Shown piece after piece: positions 44,006 to 55,543 of a stretch of 64,000 nt of DNA (positions are counted from its first letter, which is position 1; each line of letters begins with the position of its first letter). Position numbers and translations under genes: made by a program. The DNA is from Phnomibacter ginsenosidimutans (GTDB taxonomy: Bacteria; Bacteroidota; Bacteroidia; Chitinophagales; Chitinophagaceae): the NCBI RefSeq assembly GCF_009740285.1, contig NZ_CP046566.1, positions 1,604,501-1,668,500 of the forward strand. The letters run 5' to 3'. The notes under the pieces are model-generated. The model worked only from the letters and a program-made list of their open reading frames with translations, was not told the origin of the DNA and made no database searches.

Positions 44006-44013
44006 TATTTTTG
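44006..44013 (+). promoter_or_regulatory. -7 promoter box for the YggS gene
   Basis: TATTTTTG, 9 bases after the preceding terminator and 68 bases before the ATG at 44082. Confidence 0.45.
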
Positions 44014-44081
44014 CCCAGCAATTTTTCGATTGGAAACCATTGTTTCTATCATCTGTTATCATCAAAGCAATATCATTCAAC

Positions 44082-44750
44082 ATGGCCATCAATCAAGCAG
44101 CATATCAGGAACTGACATCGTTTTGCAACACACATAACACTACGTTGGTAGCAGTAAGCAAAACCAAACCTGTGGAAGACATTAAGGCGCTGTATGAAAT
44201 GGGTCAACGTGATTTTGGCGAAAACTATGTGCAGGAATTGATAGACAAACACCCACAGTTACCGTCAGATATTCGTTGGCATTTTATTGGTCATTTGCAA
44301 AGCAATAAGGTAAAATACATTGCGCCGTTTGTGCACCTCATTCATGGGGTAGATAGTTTTAAACTGTTGAAAGAAATAGATAAGCAGGCAGCCAAAAACA
44401 ACCGGGTAATCGAAGTGCTCTTGCAAATGCACATAGCACAGGAGGAAACAAAGTTTGGTTTGGATGACCGGGAGGTTGATGAAATCTTGAATGGGGAAGA
44501 ATTATCGGCATTGAAGAATGTACGGATTGTTGGCATTATGAGTATGGCATCTTTTGTGGATGATGAGCAACAAATCCGAAAGGAATTTTTGGCGGCGAAG
44601 AAAACTTTTGATCATTATGCCCATCATCAGGTAGCCAATGTTTTTATGCAATACCTATCTCTAGGTATGAGTGCAGATTATACCATTGCTGTGGAGTGTG
44701 GAAGTAATATGATTAGGGTCGGGAGCAAACTTTTTGGTGCAAGAAGTTAG
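44082..44750 (+). CDS. YggS-family pyridoxal phosphate homeostasis protein
   Basis: 222-residue single-domain PLP protein that controls vitamin B6 and amino-acid balance. The PLP lysine is in TTLVAVSKTKPVEDIKALY, then FGENYVQELIDKHPQL, IRWHFIGHLQSNKVKYI and LLQMHIAQEETKFG follow, and the phosphate-binding end is GMSADYTIAVECGSNMIRVG. These are canonical for the family. The start MAINQAAYQEL at 44082 is preferred over a longer frame at 44040, which adds only low-similarity residues. Confidence 0.94.
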   Translation: MAINQAAYQELTSFCNTHNTTLVAVSKTKPVEDIKALYEMGQRDFGENYVQELIDKHPQLPSDIRWHFIGHLQSNKVKYIAPFVHLIHGVDSFKLLKEIDKQAAKNNRVIEVLLQMHIAQEETKFGLDDREVDEILNGEELSALKNVRIVGIMSMASFVDDEQQIRKEFLAAKKTFDHYAHHQVANVFMQYLSLGMSADYTIAVECGSNMIRVGSKLFGARS

Positions 44751-44846
44751 TCAGGTTTCATCCACATTGCTGTATATCTAATTGGGCTGAAATGCTTGTT
44801 GTGATTGGGTTTGCCGTATTATTGGCTTTCCAAAAAAAAACTCTTT

Positions 44847-46424
44847 ATGATCCTAAGAAGCACCATGGCTTCACTCTGTATAATGAGTGTAGCAAGTTTG
44901 TTTGCACAAGACAATGTGGGCATTGGAACTGCCACTCCCAACAGTAATTATAAGCTGCACATCATAGCTGCCGCAAATACAGGAGCGTTACTTGCTGAGG
45001 CGTCTGGAACAACAGAAGCTTTAAGGATAACAGCCATGGGTACGGGCAATGGTGTCAATGTGTATAAAACCGAAACTTCTACGGGGCTTGGGTTGTATGT
45101 AGAACATGCGGGTACAGCCGGAGGTGCCGCTCAGTTTAGAAAAACAAATGCTGCTGCAACCGGCCCGGCAATGTATGCTTACACCAACAGCAATCAGGCA
45201 CTGTCGCCGGCCATGCTGGCCGATGTGGCTGGTGTGGGCGATGCTGGTTTGGTGGTGAGAATGCAAAATGCTGCCAATCCTAACTCCGCACTATACCTCA
45301 ATCATGCTGGTTCTGGGTATGCCCTGTTTGCTGATGTGATGAACAGCGGCCGTGGTGTATACCTCAATCTCAGCAATACGGCTGTAAATGGTATTGGCTT
45401 GCGCATTTACAATGCCGGTACAGGAAAAGCTGCCCGTTTTTCCAATATCAACTCTGCCAACGGCGATACCACCTTGCTCACAGAATCTGCAGGTAACGGA
45501 ATGGCATTTGCAGCAGTACAAACCGGTACAGGCACAACTGCGTATTTCGGCAACCGCAATGCTGCCAATAGCTCCGCGGTGTTACAAATTGAAAACACAG
45601 GTGCCGGCAGTGATTTGTACCTGAACAGTAAAGGAACTGCTGCAGCTATTAATGTTTTGAAAGCTGCAGGAAGTAGTGGTCAGGGTATTTATATAGATCA
45701 TCAGGGAGGCATTGGGCCTGTGGCGCAATTTAGAAGAACAAATGCGGCAGGCCAGGGCGCAGCTGTTATTGGGTATAACAATAGCAACAATAGTCAAAGC
45801 CCTGCGGTGTATGCCAATCATGAAGGAACGGGTGATGCAGCTATGGTGGCTCGAATTGCGAACACAGGTAATCCTTGGTCTGCCGTGTATGGCGAAACGA
45901 ATGGTACTGGAGCCGCCATATATGGTACTACTTCTGGTAGCGGTAGTGCAATATTTGCGGTGCAGTCTGGTACAGGCCGTGCTGGTCAGTTTCAAATTGG
46001 CAATCCTTCAAATACAGATGCGGCATTGCGTGGCTTTACCAATGGTTTGGGACGTGCCGGCTTTTTTACCGTCAACAATCCTGCAAGTACTGCTTCGGGA
46101 GTGTATGCAGAATCTAATGCTAGCGGCCCGGTGATTGAAGCTCGTTCAACAGCTGGCAATAATGGTGTGGCTTTTAAATTAACCGAAGGTGGTTTTCAGG
46201 TGAGTGTAGAAACAGTTGCCACAGCGGGTAATATTGCTAAAAAAGCAGTGGCTTATCATTTGCAAGCTGCCGGGGCTTATACCACGACATTTACCCTGAA
46301 TGATGGCGATGTGTTTTTCTTTTTCAATAGTAATGCAGCACCTGCAACTATAAACGGGTTGCCGGTTGCTGCTGGTGCTGGTATTAATTGCATCGTTATT
46401 GCGGGCACACTGCGGCAGATATAA
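44847..46424 (+). CDS. Secreted fibre-like protein with an internal duplication
   Basis: 525-residue exported protein. A signal peptide (TMASLCIMSVASLFAQ) is followed by NVGIGTATPNSNYKLHI, a start common in fibre-like and phage-tail-like proteins of Bacteroidota. The rest is Ala/Gly/Asn-rich repeats that should fold as beta-strands. Residues from about 70 and about 268 start copies of the same 198-residue unit (for example GLYVEHAGTAGGAAQFRKTN versus GIYIDHQGGIGPVAQFRRTN, and AGLVVRMQNAANPNSALY versus AAMVARIANTGNPWSAVY). No type IX secretion C-terminal domain was seen. Function unknown; an adhesin or surface fibre is a guess. Confidence 0.75.
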   Translation: MILRSTMASLCIMSVASLFAQDNVGIGTATPNSNYKLHIIAAANTGALLAEASGTTEALRITAMGTGNGVNVYKTETSTGLGLYVEHAGTAGGAAQFRKTNAAATGPAMYAYTNSNQALSPAMLADVAGVGDAGLVVRMQNAANPNSALYLNHAGSGYALFADVMNSGRGVYLNLSNTAVNGIGLRIYNAGTGKAARFSNINSANGDTTLLTESAGNGMAFAAVQTGTGTTAYFGNRNAANSSAVLQIENTGAGSDLYLNSKGTAAAINVLKAAGSSGQGIYIDHQGGIGPVAQFRRTNAAGQGAAVIGYNNSNNSQSPAVYANHEGTGDAAMVARIANTGNPWSAVYGETNGTGAAIYGTTSGSGSAIFAVQSGTGRAGQFQIGNPSNTDAALRGFTNGLGRAGFFTVNNPASTASGVYAESNASGPVIEARSTAGNNGVAFKLTEGGFQVSVETVATAGNIAKKAVAYHLQAAGAYTTTFTLNDGDVFFFFNSNAAPATINGLPVAAGAGINCIVIAGTLRQI

Positions 46425-46476
46425 CAGGACGCTATGTTCTCGAAAAACATCACTTTTGCAGCCTTAACCGGCTAAC

Positions 46477-47728
46477 ATGTATTCGAGAAAATCTGTGGCC
46501 GGTCTTTTCCAAAAGCGGGAAAAGGCCGGTTTTCGTTTAGCATTTTTTTGTTTTGTATTTGCTATCCTTCCTTCAAGTTTGTTGGCTCAGGTAGAGTCTG
46601 ATGAAAAACCTTTGCTGGTTAGTCCCAATGGTTTGGTGTTCCATAAAGACTCGGTGTTTTTGCTTAATGTTCGGTTTCGCATGCAAAACCGTTTTGGGTA
46701 TTTCTCCAAACTTGATCAGTCCGATGAACCAGGCTTCGAAACGCTCATTCGCAGGGTGCGGTTGCGTTTTGATGGTTTTGTTATTTCACCCAAGGTGAGC
46801 TACTACCTTCAACTATCTTTTTCCAGAAGCGATCAGGATTTGGTCTCTGGGACTATTGCCCAAACGGTTCGTGATGCCATGGTGTATTACAACGTGAATA
46901 AGAATTTTTACTTTGGTTTGGGGCAAAGCAAACTGCCCGGAAACCGTGAACGGGTTATATCATCGGGCAACCTGCAAATGCCTGATCGGTCTATTGCTAA
47001 CTCGGTATACACCCTCGACCGCGACGCCGGTTTGTTTGCCTACGGCCAAATTCCGTTGGGTAAGCAAATGATTATGTATAAGGCGGCGATTACCGGCGGT
47101 GAAGGCCGTGGGCAAAACTTTACAAACAAAGGGCTTTCTTATACCGGCCGCATTGAATACCTGCCATTTGGAACGTTCAAAAACCTGGGTGATTATTCTG
47201 AGGGGCGATCTGGAGATAGAAAAGACACCTAAGTTGTCGGTTGGTTTAAGCTACAATGTAAATGATAAAACAACCCGTACTGGCGGTCAGTTGGGGTCTA
47301 CCTTACCCAATCCCGTAAACATGCGTACGGCGATTGCCGACATGATGTTTAAATACCAAGGCTGGGGCATTTTGGGTGAATATTTTAATCGAAATGTGGA
47401 CGGCTACACTTTGAATGGCACTAATAATACAGCCATGTTGCGCATTCCGCAAGGGCAGGGCTTTAATATTCATGTAAGCAAAATGCTGAGCCGCCGTTCA
47501 GAAATGGTCGTACGGTTTGCAGGCACCGAACCTAAAAAGGGGTTTGAAGAACACATTTATCAATACCGGACAAAAGCCTTGGGATACACCTACTACCTCA
47601 ATAAGCATCGGGTAAAGTTTCAAGGCTATTTTGGACTGGATAGCCGCTATCACCCACAAAAGCAAAGTCTGTTGTACCCCTACAAAAACCGGGTGAACGC
47701 CATGGTTCAGGTAGAATTGGGGATTTAA
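46477..47728 (+). CDS. OprO/OprP-type porin, frameshift at 47202-47205
   Basis: About 416 residues after repair. Signal peptide in FFCFVFAILPSSLLAQ, then a porin barrel with strands such as FLLNVRFRMQNRFGYFSKLD, RVRLRFDGFVISPKVSYYLQL and YFGLGQSKLPGNRERVISSG that resemble the phosphate-selective porin O/P family. The C-terminus ends in an aromatic-rich strand (VNAMVQVELGI). The frame breaks at a G4 run; one G fewer gives NLGDYSEGDLEIEKTPKLSV. Substrate cannot be inferred: no phosphate transport genes are adjacent. Confidence 0.85.
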
Positions 47729-47771
47729 ATAAGTAGAAAAGTCTGAGAAGACTTTTCTTTTCCAATAAAAA

Positions 47772-47801
47772 ATGACTAAATTTGTCATGAATAAAAATGA
47801 C
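47772..47801. promoter_or_regulatory. Palindrome-flanked promoter of the HTH-Fic gene
   Basis: TAAATTTG (47777-47784) is a -7 box. It is embedded in ATGAC-TAAATTT-GTCAT (47772-47788), and a third ATGAC (47797-47801) contains the start codon. The repeated half-site suggests an operator, possibly for the HTH domain of the Fic protein itself. Confidence 0.5.
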
Positions 47802-48861
47802 AAACAAGTTTGCACATATCATCAAAGAGGCGAGGATAGCGCAGAAAATGCTGGTAAGAGAGCTGGCGCAAGCCCTTGAAATGGATGCTTCTCTGCTGAG
47901 CCGCATAGAAAGCGGAGAACGGCTGGCAACAGAAGAACTTTTGCCCAAACTGGCAGAAGTGCTGCGGATGGATATGAACCTGTTGCAGAAAGAATGGCTG
48001 ACTGCCAAAGTGCTGCGCCAGTTGGAGGGCTATCCTCAATATGCCGAGGAAGTACTGAGTATGGTGATGGAGCGGGTAGAAGTGTATGCCGCCAATGGCG
48101 AAACAGTACCTGCAGAATTGGAAACCTCGCTGCATGCTTTGGATGAACTGAAAGCCGCGGTGAAAGCCAAACAGCCTTTGGATGAAACGCAGCTGACACG
48201 GCTTCGGGATTTTTTTCATACGAGGTATACTTACCACAGCAATAAAATTGAAGGTAACACCCTCACCCTTCAAGAAACTTCATTGGTGGTGTCGAAGGGA
48301 ATAACCATTGCGGGTAAAAGTGTAAGGGAGCATCTGGAAGCGGTGAACCACCACGAAGCGGTGGAGTACATTGAAAGTATGGTGCAAAATGGTACACGTA
48401 TAACTGAACGCCTGATTAAAGAGTTGCATTATCTCATTTTGAAAGGCATCGACAAGCATTGGGCGGGTACCTACCGCAATGTAGAAGTACGCATAAGTGG
48501 CAGCGAACATGTGCCTCCTCAGCATTTTGATGTACCCATGGAAATGGAGAAAATGCTGGCTTACTATCAGGAAAACCGGGTACGCATGCACCCCGTGCTA
48601 CTGGCGGCCGATATGCACCTGATGCTGGTGGGTATTCACCCCTTTATGGATGGCAATGGCCGCACCAGCCGCCTGTTGATGAACCTGATATTGATGCAAG
48701 GAGGCTACTACATTGCCAACATCAAGGGTGATTTGACGGACAGGCTGGAGTATTACCAAGCGCTGGAAGAAGCCCATGTGCGGGGTAATACCACGCCATT
48801 CAGAAAGCTGGTGGCCAGCACCGTGATGCAAAACATGGAAGAATACCTGTCGTTGATTTAA
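47797..48861 (+). CDS. HTH-domain Fic protein (adenylyltransferase family)
   Basis: 354-residue Fic protein. Residues 1-65 form an XRE-type helix-turn-helix (LVRELAQALEMDASLLSRIE), the middle is a linker, and residues about 140-345 are the Fic domain. The catalytic motif HPFMDGNGRTSRLLMN is at about 281-296. The inhibitory motif SNKIEGNT (about 148-155) lies N-terminal to the catalytic motif, which marks it as class II, self-inhibited. Fic proteins usually AMPylate target proteins. The N-terminal HTH suggests autoregulation at the palindromic promoter. No obvious antitoxin partner gene is adjacent. Confidence 0.93.
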   Translation: MTNKFAHIIKEARIAQKMLVRELAQALEMDASLLSRIESGERLATEELLPKLAEVLRMDMNLLQKEWLTAKVLRQLEGYPQYAEEVLSMVMERVEVYAANGETVPAELETSLHALDELKAAVKAKQPLDETQLTRLRDFFHTRYTYHSNKIEGNTLTLQETSLVVSKGITIAGKSVREHLEAVNHHEAVEYIESMVQNGTRITERLIKELHYLILKGIDKHWAGTYRNVEVRISGSEHVPPQHFDVPMEMEKMLAYYQENRVRMHPVLLAADMHLMLVGIHPFMDGNGRTSRLLMNLILMQGGYYIANIKGDLTDRLEYYQALEEAHVRGNTTPFRKLVASTVMQNMEEYLSLI

Positions 48862-48896
48862 TGCCAGATACCGCACTATGCCAAAGCAGTAAATAC

Positions 48897-48929
48897 AAGC
48901 CCGGTAGCCAAGCGCTGCCGGGCTTTTTT
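48897..48929 (+). terminator. Terminator after the Fic gene
   Basis: AAGCCCGGTAGC (48897-48908) pairs with GCTGCCGGGCTT (48914-48925), one wobble, followed by T6. The following stretch to 49154 is GC-rich and structured but carries no gene that I can see. Confidence 0.85.
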
Positions 48930-49114
48930 GCCGAGTGCTGCACAGCTGCTGATGGGCTGCCGGATGGAAGCGGTAGCTGCCCCGCAGCTGTAGGCTGCAT
49001 TGGTAATGACCAAGGCGGGGCACTACAAGCGTACAGCCGGAACTGCTGCTGATAATAGTGCTTTGGCTGACAGCCCCTAATGCTATTGTTGAATGGATAC
49101 AACAACACTTATAA

Positions 49115-50815
<1,701 letters not shown>

Positions 50816-50837
50816 GCATCAACAAACGATATGTGTA

Positions 50838-50868
50838 AAAGACGGTCAGCCACTGGCCGTCTTTTTTG
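50838..50868 (+). terminator. Terminator of the ABC-F gene
   Basis: AAAAGACGGTCAG pairs with CTGGCCGTCTTTT around a CCA loop, followed by further Ts. Confidence 0.92.
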
Positions 50869-50878
50869 TGCATACCAA

Positions 50879-53800
50879 ATGCTGCGGATAGGCGTTCAGT
50901 ATATTGCAACCACTAACTGTGCTTCACTGTTGAAATTTGTTTGCTTCATAGCGGTGTGTATTGTTTGCCTGCTGGCAAGCACTTCCGCATGGGCACAAGT
51001 GAGCTCCAACATTCGGGTGAAAAAAATTGCGGTGCAAGTAGCGCCGGCACAGTTGGATAGTTTGAGTGTTGTGCCAGGCAGTTTTCGCATGAAGGGGGCC
51101 GACAGCCTGCAATATGTGTGGGATGATGTACGGGCTACGTTGCAATGGATCAAGCCGCCAAATACAGATAGTGTATGGGTGAGTTACCGGGTGTTTCCGT
51201 TTGGTTTTGCCAACAAAGTGTACCGCTACCAATACGATAGTGTGGCCAACTTTTTAAAGCCATGCCCGTGCCGAAGCGAAAGAATACCAGCAACAATCAG
51301 CAGGGATTTGGCAAGCTCAATTACACAGGTAGTTTTGGCCGCAGCCTGAGTTTTGGTAATGCACAGGATGCCGTGGTGAACTCACTGTTTAACCTGCAGG
51401 TAAATGGCATGCTGGGCGACAGCATTGAAATTGCTGCTGCCATTACCGACAACAACATACCTATACAACCTGATGGCAATACACAACAGCTCAATGAGTT
51501 TGACCGCATTTGGCTGCAGTTTAAAAAACGCAACTGGACGCTCAGTTTGGGCGACATTGATGTGCGGCAGCAACCCACGTATTTTCTCAGTTATTTCAAA
51601 CGCCAGCAAGGCATTGCTTTTGAAACTACACAAAGGCTGGGCAAGCAAACGAGCAATACCAGTTTTGTTAGTGCGGCCATTGCCAAAGGAAAATTTACCC
51701 GCAATGTGTTCAACGGGCAAGAAGGCAACCAAGGACCATACCGGTTGCGGGGAGCCAATAACGAGCTCTTCTTTGTGATACTGGCCGGTACAGAAAGAGT
51801 GTTTATTGATGGCGTACAACTGGAACGTGGTGAAGACCAGGATTATGTCATCAATTACAACACGGCAGAAATCAGTTTTACCCCAAAGCAACTCATCAGC
51901 AGAGACAAGAGGATACAGGTAGAATTTGAATATGCCGATCGCAATTACCTCAACTCATTGCTGTATGCTGGCAACGCATTGAAAGTGGGTGAAAAGCTGG
52001 AAGTGAACATTGGCATGTACTCCAATGCCGATGCCAAAAACTCACCTATTAACCAAACGCTGGACAATGTGCAGCGGCAGTTTTTGAGCAATATTGGCGA
52101 CAGTATCAATCAGGCATTTTATCCCGTAGCTGTGCGGGATAGTTTTGATGCGGCGAAAGTATTGTACATCAAAATAGACACGACGGTTGCCGGCCAACCC
52201 TATACTTTTTACCGCTACCAAAACATTTACGATACGGCCATGTATAGTCTGGCGTTTAGCGAAGTCGGTACCGGTAAAGGCAACTATACACTGCTGCTAA
52301 ATGGCGCCAATGGAAAAGTGTTTCAATGGGTGGCACCGGTGAATGGCGTAGCACAAGGTAACTATGAGCCAGTGGCTTTGCTGGTGACGCCCAAAAAACA
52401 ACAGCTCTTTACGGCAGGTATAAAATACAGTTTGGGTAAAAACACAAAGCTGTTGGCAGAAGCAGGTTATAGTGTGACTGACATCAACACCTTTGCCAGC
52501 AAAGACAAATCCAATGATGGGGGATTAGGCATCAAGTTGCAGTTGAAAGATGAACGGACGATACAGTTGGGAAAATCAAGCAAGCTGCTTTCAACAGAGG
52601 CCAGGTTTGAGCAAGTGGATGAAAACTTTCGACCATTGGAACGTTTGCGAAGCATTGAATTTTTGCGGGATTGGGGCTTGCCTTTTGATGCGGGCTTTGC
52701 CAAAGAGCAATTGCCGGGCTTTACCATGACATTGATTAACAACAAACAGCACAGCATACAATACGATTACAGTGGTTACAAAAGGGGCAATGCGTATAGC
52801 GGCAACCGCCACAGTATTGAGCATCGGTTACAACAGCAGGGCTGGGTGGTCAATGATGTGTTGCGATATACTTCGTTTGATGGGTTGGGCATCAATGGCT
52901 ATTTTTTGAGGCCATCCATTGCTATCAATAAAACTTTTAGCAAGATTAACGCACTGGAGATAGGGGCACAATATCAGTTGGAACACAACCAGGTAAAATC
53001 ATCTGTTACCGATACTTTACAAGCCAGTAGTTTTTCTTTTACCGATTGGCGGGTGCATGTGCGTAGCAATCAGCAGCAACGCAATCGCTGGTCGCTGCAA
53101 TGGTTTAGAAGAAGCAACCAGTTTGCACTGGCCAATGGTTTTGTGCCGCAGGATGTGAATGATAATTTTTCGATACAGGTAGAGCTTACCAAAAGCAAAC
53201 AGCACCAGTTTCGGTTGAATACGGGCTACCGCATGTTGAAAGTAAAAACGGCCGGCATTAGCAATCAGCAATCAGACAATACTTTGTTGGGTCGTGCTGA
53301 ATATTTGACTCAACTAGCTAAGGGCGCCATCACTGGCAATTTGTTGTATGAAATAGGCGCCGGGCAAGAGCAGCAACGCGACTTCAGTTATATAGAGGTG
53401 CCCGCCGGTCGAGGTGAATTTGCTTGGATTGATTACAATAGCGATGCCGTGCCGCAACTCAATGAGTTTGAATTGGCGCAGTTTCAGGATCAGGCAAAGT
53501 ATATCCGCATATTTACACCTACCAACCGGTTTGTAAAAGCTGCATACAACACCCTTAATGCGAGTATTCAATTGAGTCCAGCCAATGTGTGGCGTAGAGA
53601 TTCATCGCACCTTAAACGCTTTCTGGCTAAGTGGAATGCCCAAAGCAGTTTGCAAACCACCAGCAAGCGAAAAGAGGATGGCGGTTTTCCATTCAATCCT
53701 TTTGCGGGTAGCATCAGCGATACCGCAATCATTATGGCCAATACCAATATTGCCAACACGATTTCATTTAACCGATACAGCACTTCCTGGGGTGTAGATC

Positions 53801-54389
53801 GACGCAGGTTCGCAACAGCAGCAAAGCATTGCTCACGTATGGTGTGGAAATAAGAACGCTGAATGATGTATCGCTCCGTTGGCGGAAAAACGCTGGCAGA
53901 CAATGGACCTTTGCCATGCAAGGCAAGCGGGGGAGCAATGAATTGCAAACCCCCAATCCAAAATTCGATAACAGAAACTATGCAGTCACGTACTACGAAT
54001 TGATGCCATCCATTACCTACACATTGGGGGCCAAATTCAGGGCAACTACTTTGTATAAATGGAATGAGAAAAAAGGGAATGCCAACAGCATTCCGCAACT
54101 GAGTACCACTAATAGCTTGCAGGTAGAAAGTAAATACAATCTGGTGCAAAGTGGTGTCTTCACGGCTAAGCTTACTTATTCGTCTATCGATTTTACAGGT
54201 ACTTCCAATTCTACCGTTTCTTATTTTATGCTCGATGGTTTGCAACCGGGCAAAAACTTTTTGTGGAATATAGATTTCACCAAGCGGCTGGCCAATGCGT
54301 TGGAAATAAGTTTTCAATACGAAGGCCGCAAAGCAGGAGAGAGTCGAACGGTGCATGTGGGCCGGGCTTCATTGAGAGCCGTGTTGTAA
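50879..54389 (+). CDS. Large outer-membrane protein of unknown function, two frameshifts
   Basis: About 1170 residues after repair. The signal peptide (LKFVCFIAVCIVCLLAS) ends near STSAWAQ. Later regions read as many alternating beta-strands (FTAGIKYSLGKNTKLLAEAG, WVVNDVLRYTSFDGLGINGY, FSIQVELTKSKQHQFRLNTG), so an outer-membrane barrel is likely. A DYNSDAVPQLNEFELAQFQD segment has a DxNxD acidic loop seen in other Bacteroidota surface proteins. Frameshifts: the T5 run 51251-51255 (one more T gives ANFFKAMPVPKRKN) and a missing base near 53800 (one more C gives GVDPTQVRNSSKALLTYG). I cannot name a family. The terminator at 54398-54427 follows. Confidence 0.7.
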
Positions 54390-54397
54390 CAAACGCA

Positions 54398-54427
54398 AAA
54401 GGTCAGCTCTTTTCAGAACTGACCTTT
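54398..54427. terminator. Bidirectional terminator between outer-membrane gene and coiled-coil gene
   Basis: AAAGGTCAG (54398-54406) pairs with CTGACCTTT (54419-54427) between two convergent genes. Confidence 0.88.
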
Positions 54428-54453
54428 GCTCATTTATGGGTGGGATTTACATA

Positions 54454-55428
54454 TTATCCAAACAAACCACCTTTCTTCAATGTGCGAACGCCTTCGCCAA
54501 TCTTGAATCCATTGTGGTAGATTTCAATTTTGTAATTACCGGTTTGGAAACCTTTATCGCTTTTCCAGTCAAAACTTACGGGTGTTTTCTTGCCGCTTTC
54601 GTACTGCACCTGCACCTTAGAAGTGTAGGGCTTGTCGCCTTCTTCACGGGTGGTAAAAACGGTGTTGCTGGCAATAGGGCTGCCATCAGGAGCGGTTACG
54701 GTTATGTAAATTTCTTTTTCACCACTTTTTGCCAGGCGGTTTTCATCCAGCTGAAAAGCAATGCGCAATTTGTCGGCACGTTTGGCGGTGGCTGTTTCTT
54801 TTTCTTTGCCGGAGCCTTTTTCGTTCAGCGCTGCTATGCTGATGTTAGAAGCCTTGAGGGTGCTGGCAACGTCGGCTGTTTCATCCAGTGTTTTCTGAAT
54901 GCTTTGCTTTTCATTACGTGTAGCTTCAAGGTCAGCTTCTACCTGTTGCTTTTCTGTAGTCAGTTGCTGATTGTTGGCTACAAGCGTTTGGTTTTCACCT
55001 TCCAGGCGGCGTACATCTGCAGCCAGTGTTTCAATCGTACCATTCAGTTGGTTAATCATCTGACGGGCACGTGCTAAATCGGCTGCAGTGGCATTTTTAT
55101 TATTTACCACCTTGCGGATTTCATTGCGCAGCCGGGCTATTTCCTGGTTGCGTGTATCCAAATTGTCGGCCATGGTTTGGTTTTCACCCATCAGGCTATC
55201 GAGGCGGCCCAGCGATTCAGTGTACAGGTTACGTACCTGATCTCTTTCGCTGGTAACCAGTGTGTTCTGGCTGGTAAGTGCACCTACTTGCTCCTGGCTT
55301 TTGTTCTTTTCGTAAATGATATAACCCCAGGACAGCAACAAAGCAGCGGCAAGGCCACTATAGATCAACGTACGGTTGTCTTTTTTGGGAGTAGCGCTGT
55401 TGTACTCATTCAATTTCATGTCTTCCAT
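54454..55428 (-). CDS. Membrane-anchored coiled-coil protein
   Basis: 324 residues. A transmembrane helix (TLIYSGLAAALLLSWGYIIY) is followed by a coiled coil of about 170 residues (LVTSERDQVRNLYTESLGRL through ADLEATRNEKQSIQKTLDET) and a C-terminal beta domain (EIYITVTAPDGSPIASNTVF, YKIEIYHNGFKIGEGVRTLK). This type of protein is frequent in Bacteroidota and has no assigned role; a periplasmic scaffold is possible. The start could be 55428 or the Met at 55419. It is divergent from holA. Confidence 0.75.
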   Translation of the reverse strand: MEDMKLNEYNSATPKKDNRTLIYSGLAAALLLSWGYIIYEKNKSQEQVGALTSQNTLVTSERDQVRNLYTESLGRLDSLMGENQTMADNLDTRNQEIARLRNEIRKVVNNKNATAADLARARQMINQLNGTIETLAADVRRLEGENQTLVANNQQLTTEKQQVEADLEATRNEKQSIQKTLDETADVASTLKASNISIAALNEKGSGKEKETATAKRADKLRIAFQLDENRLAKSGEKEIYITVTAPDGSPIASNTVFTTREEGDKPYTSKVQVQYESGKKTPVSFDWKSDKGFQTGNYKIEIYHNGFKIGEGVRTLKKGGLFG

Positions 55429-55543
55429 ATGCTTCGTGTTTTTAGTTCATTGGAAAGGTATGCCAACACCGTGCCAGACCAACTTTTCAACGCTGTTAAA
55501 AACTTTCTAATACACCCTTTTTAAAGTTTCATTGCTTTGTTAC

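Noticed and set aside
48950-49060. Possible cobalamin riboswitch before the ABC-F gene (AGCTGCCCCGCAGCTGTAGG resembles part of the core)
   Set aside because: The GGTG/ATCC and B12-box parts are missing, the adjacent gene has no link to cobalamin, and the similarity is limited to one GC-rich stretch.
50831-50878. Upstream start for the large outer-membrane gene
   Set aside because: These codons lie in the terminator hairpin of the ABC-F gene; the signal peptide begins at the ATG at 50879.
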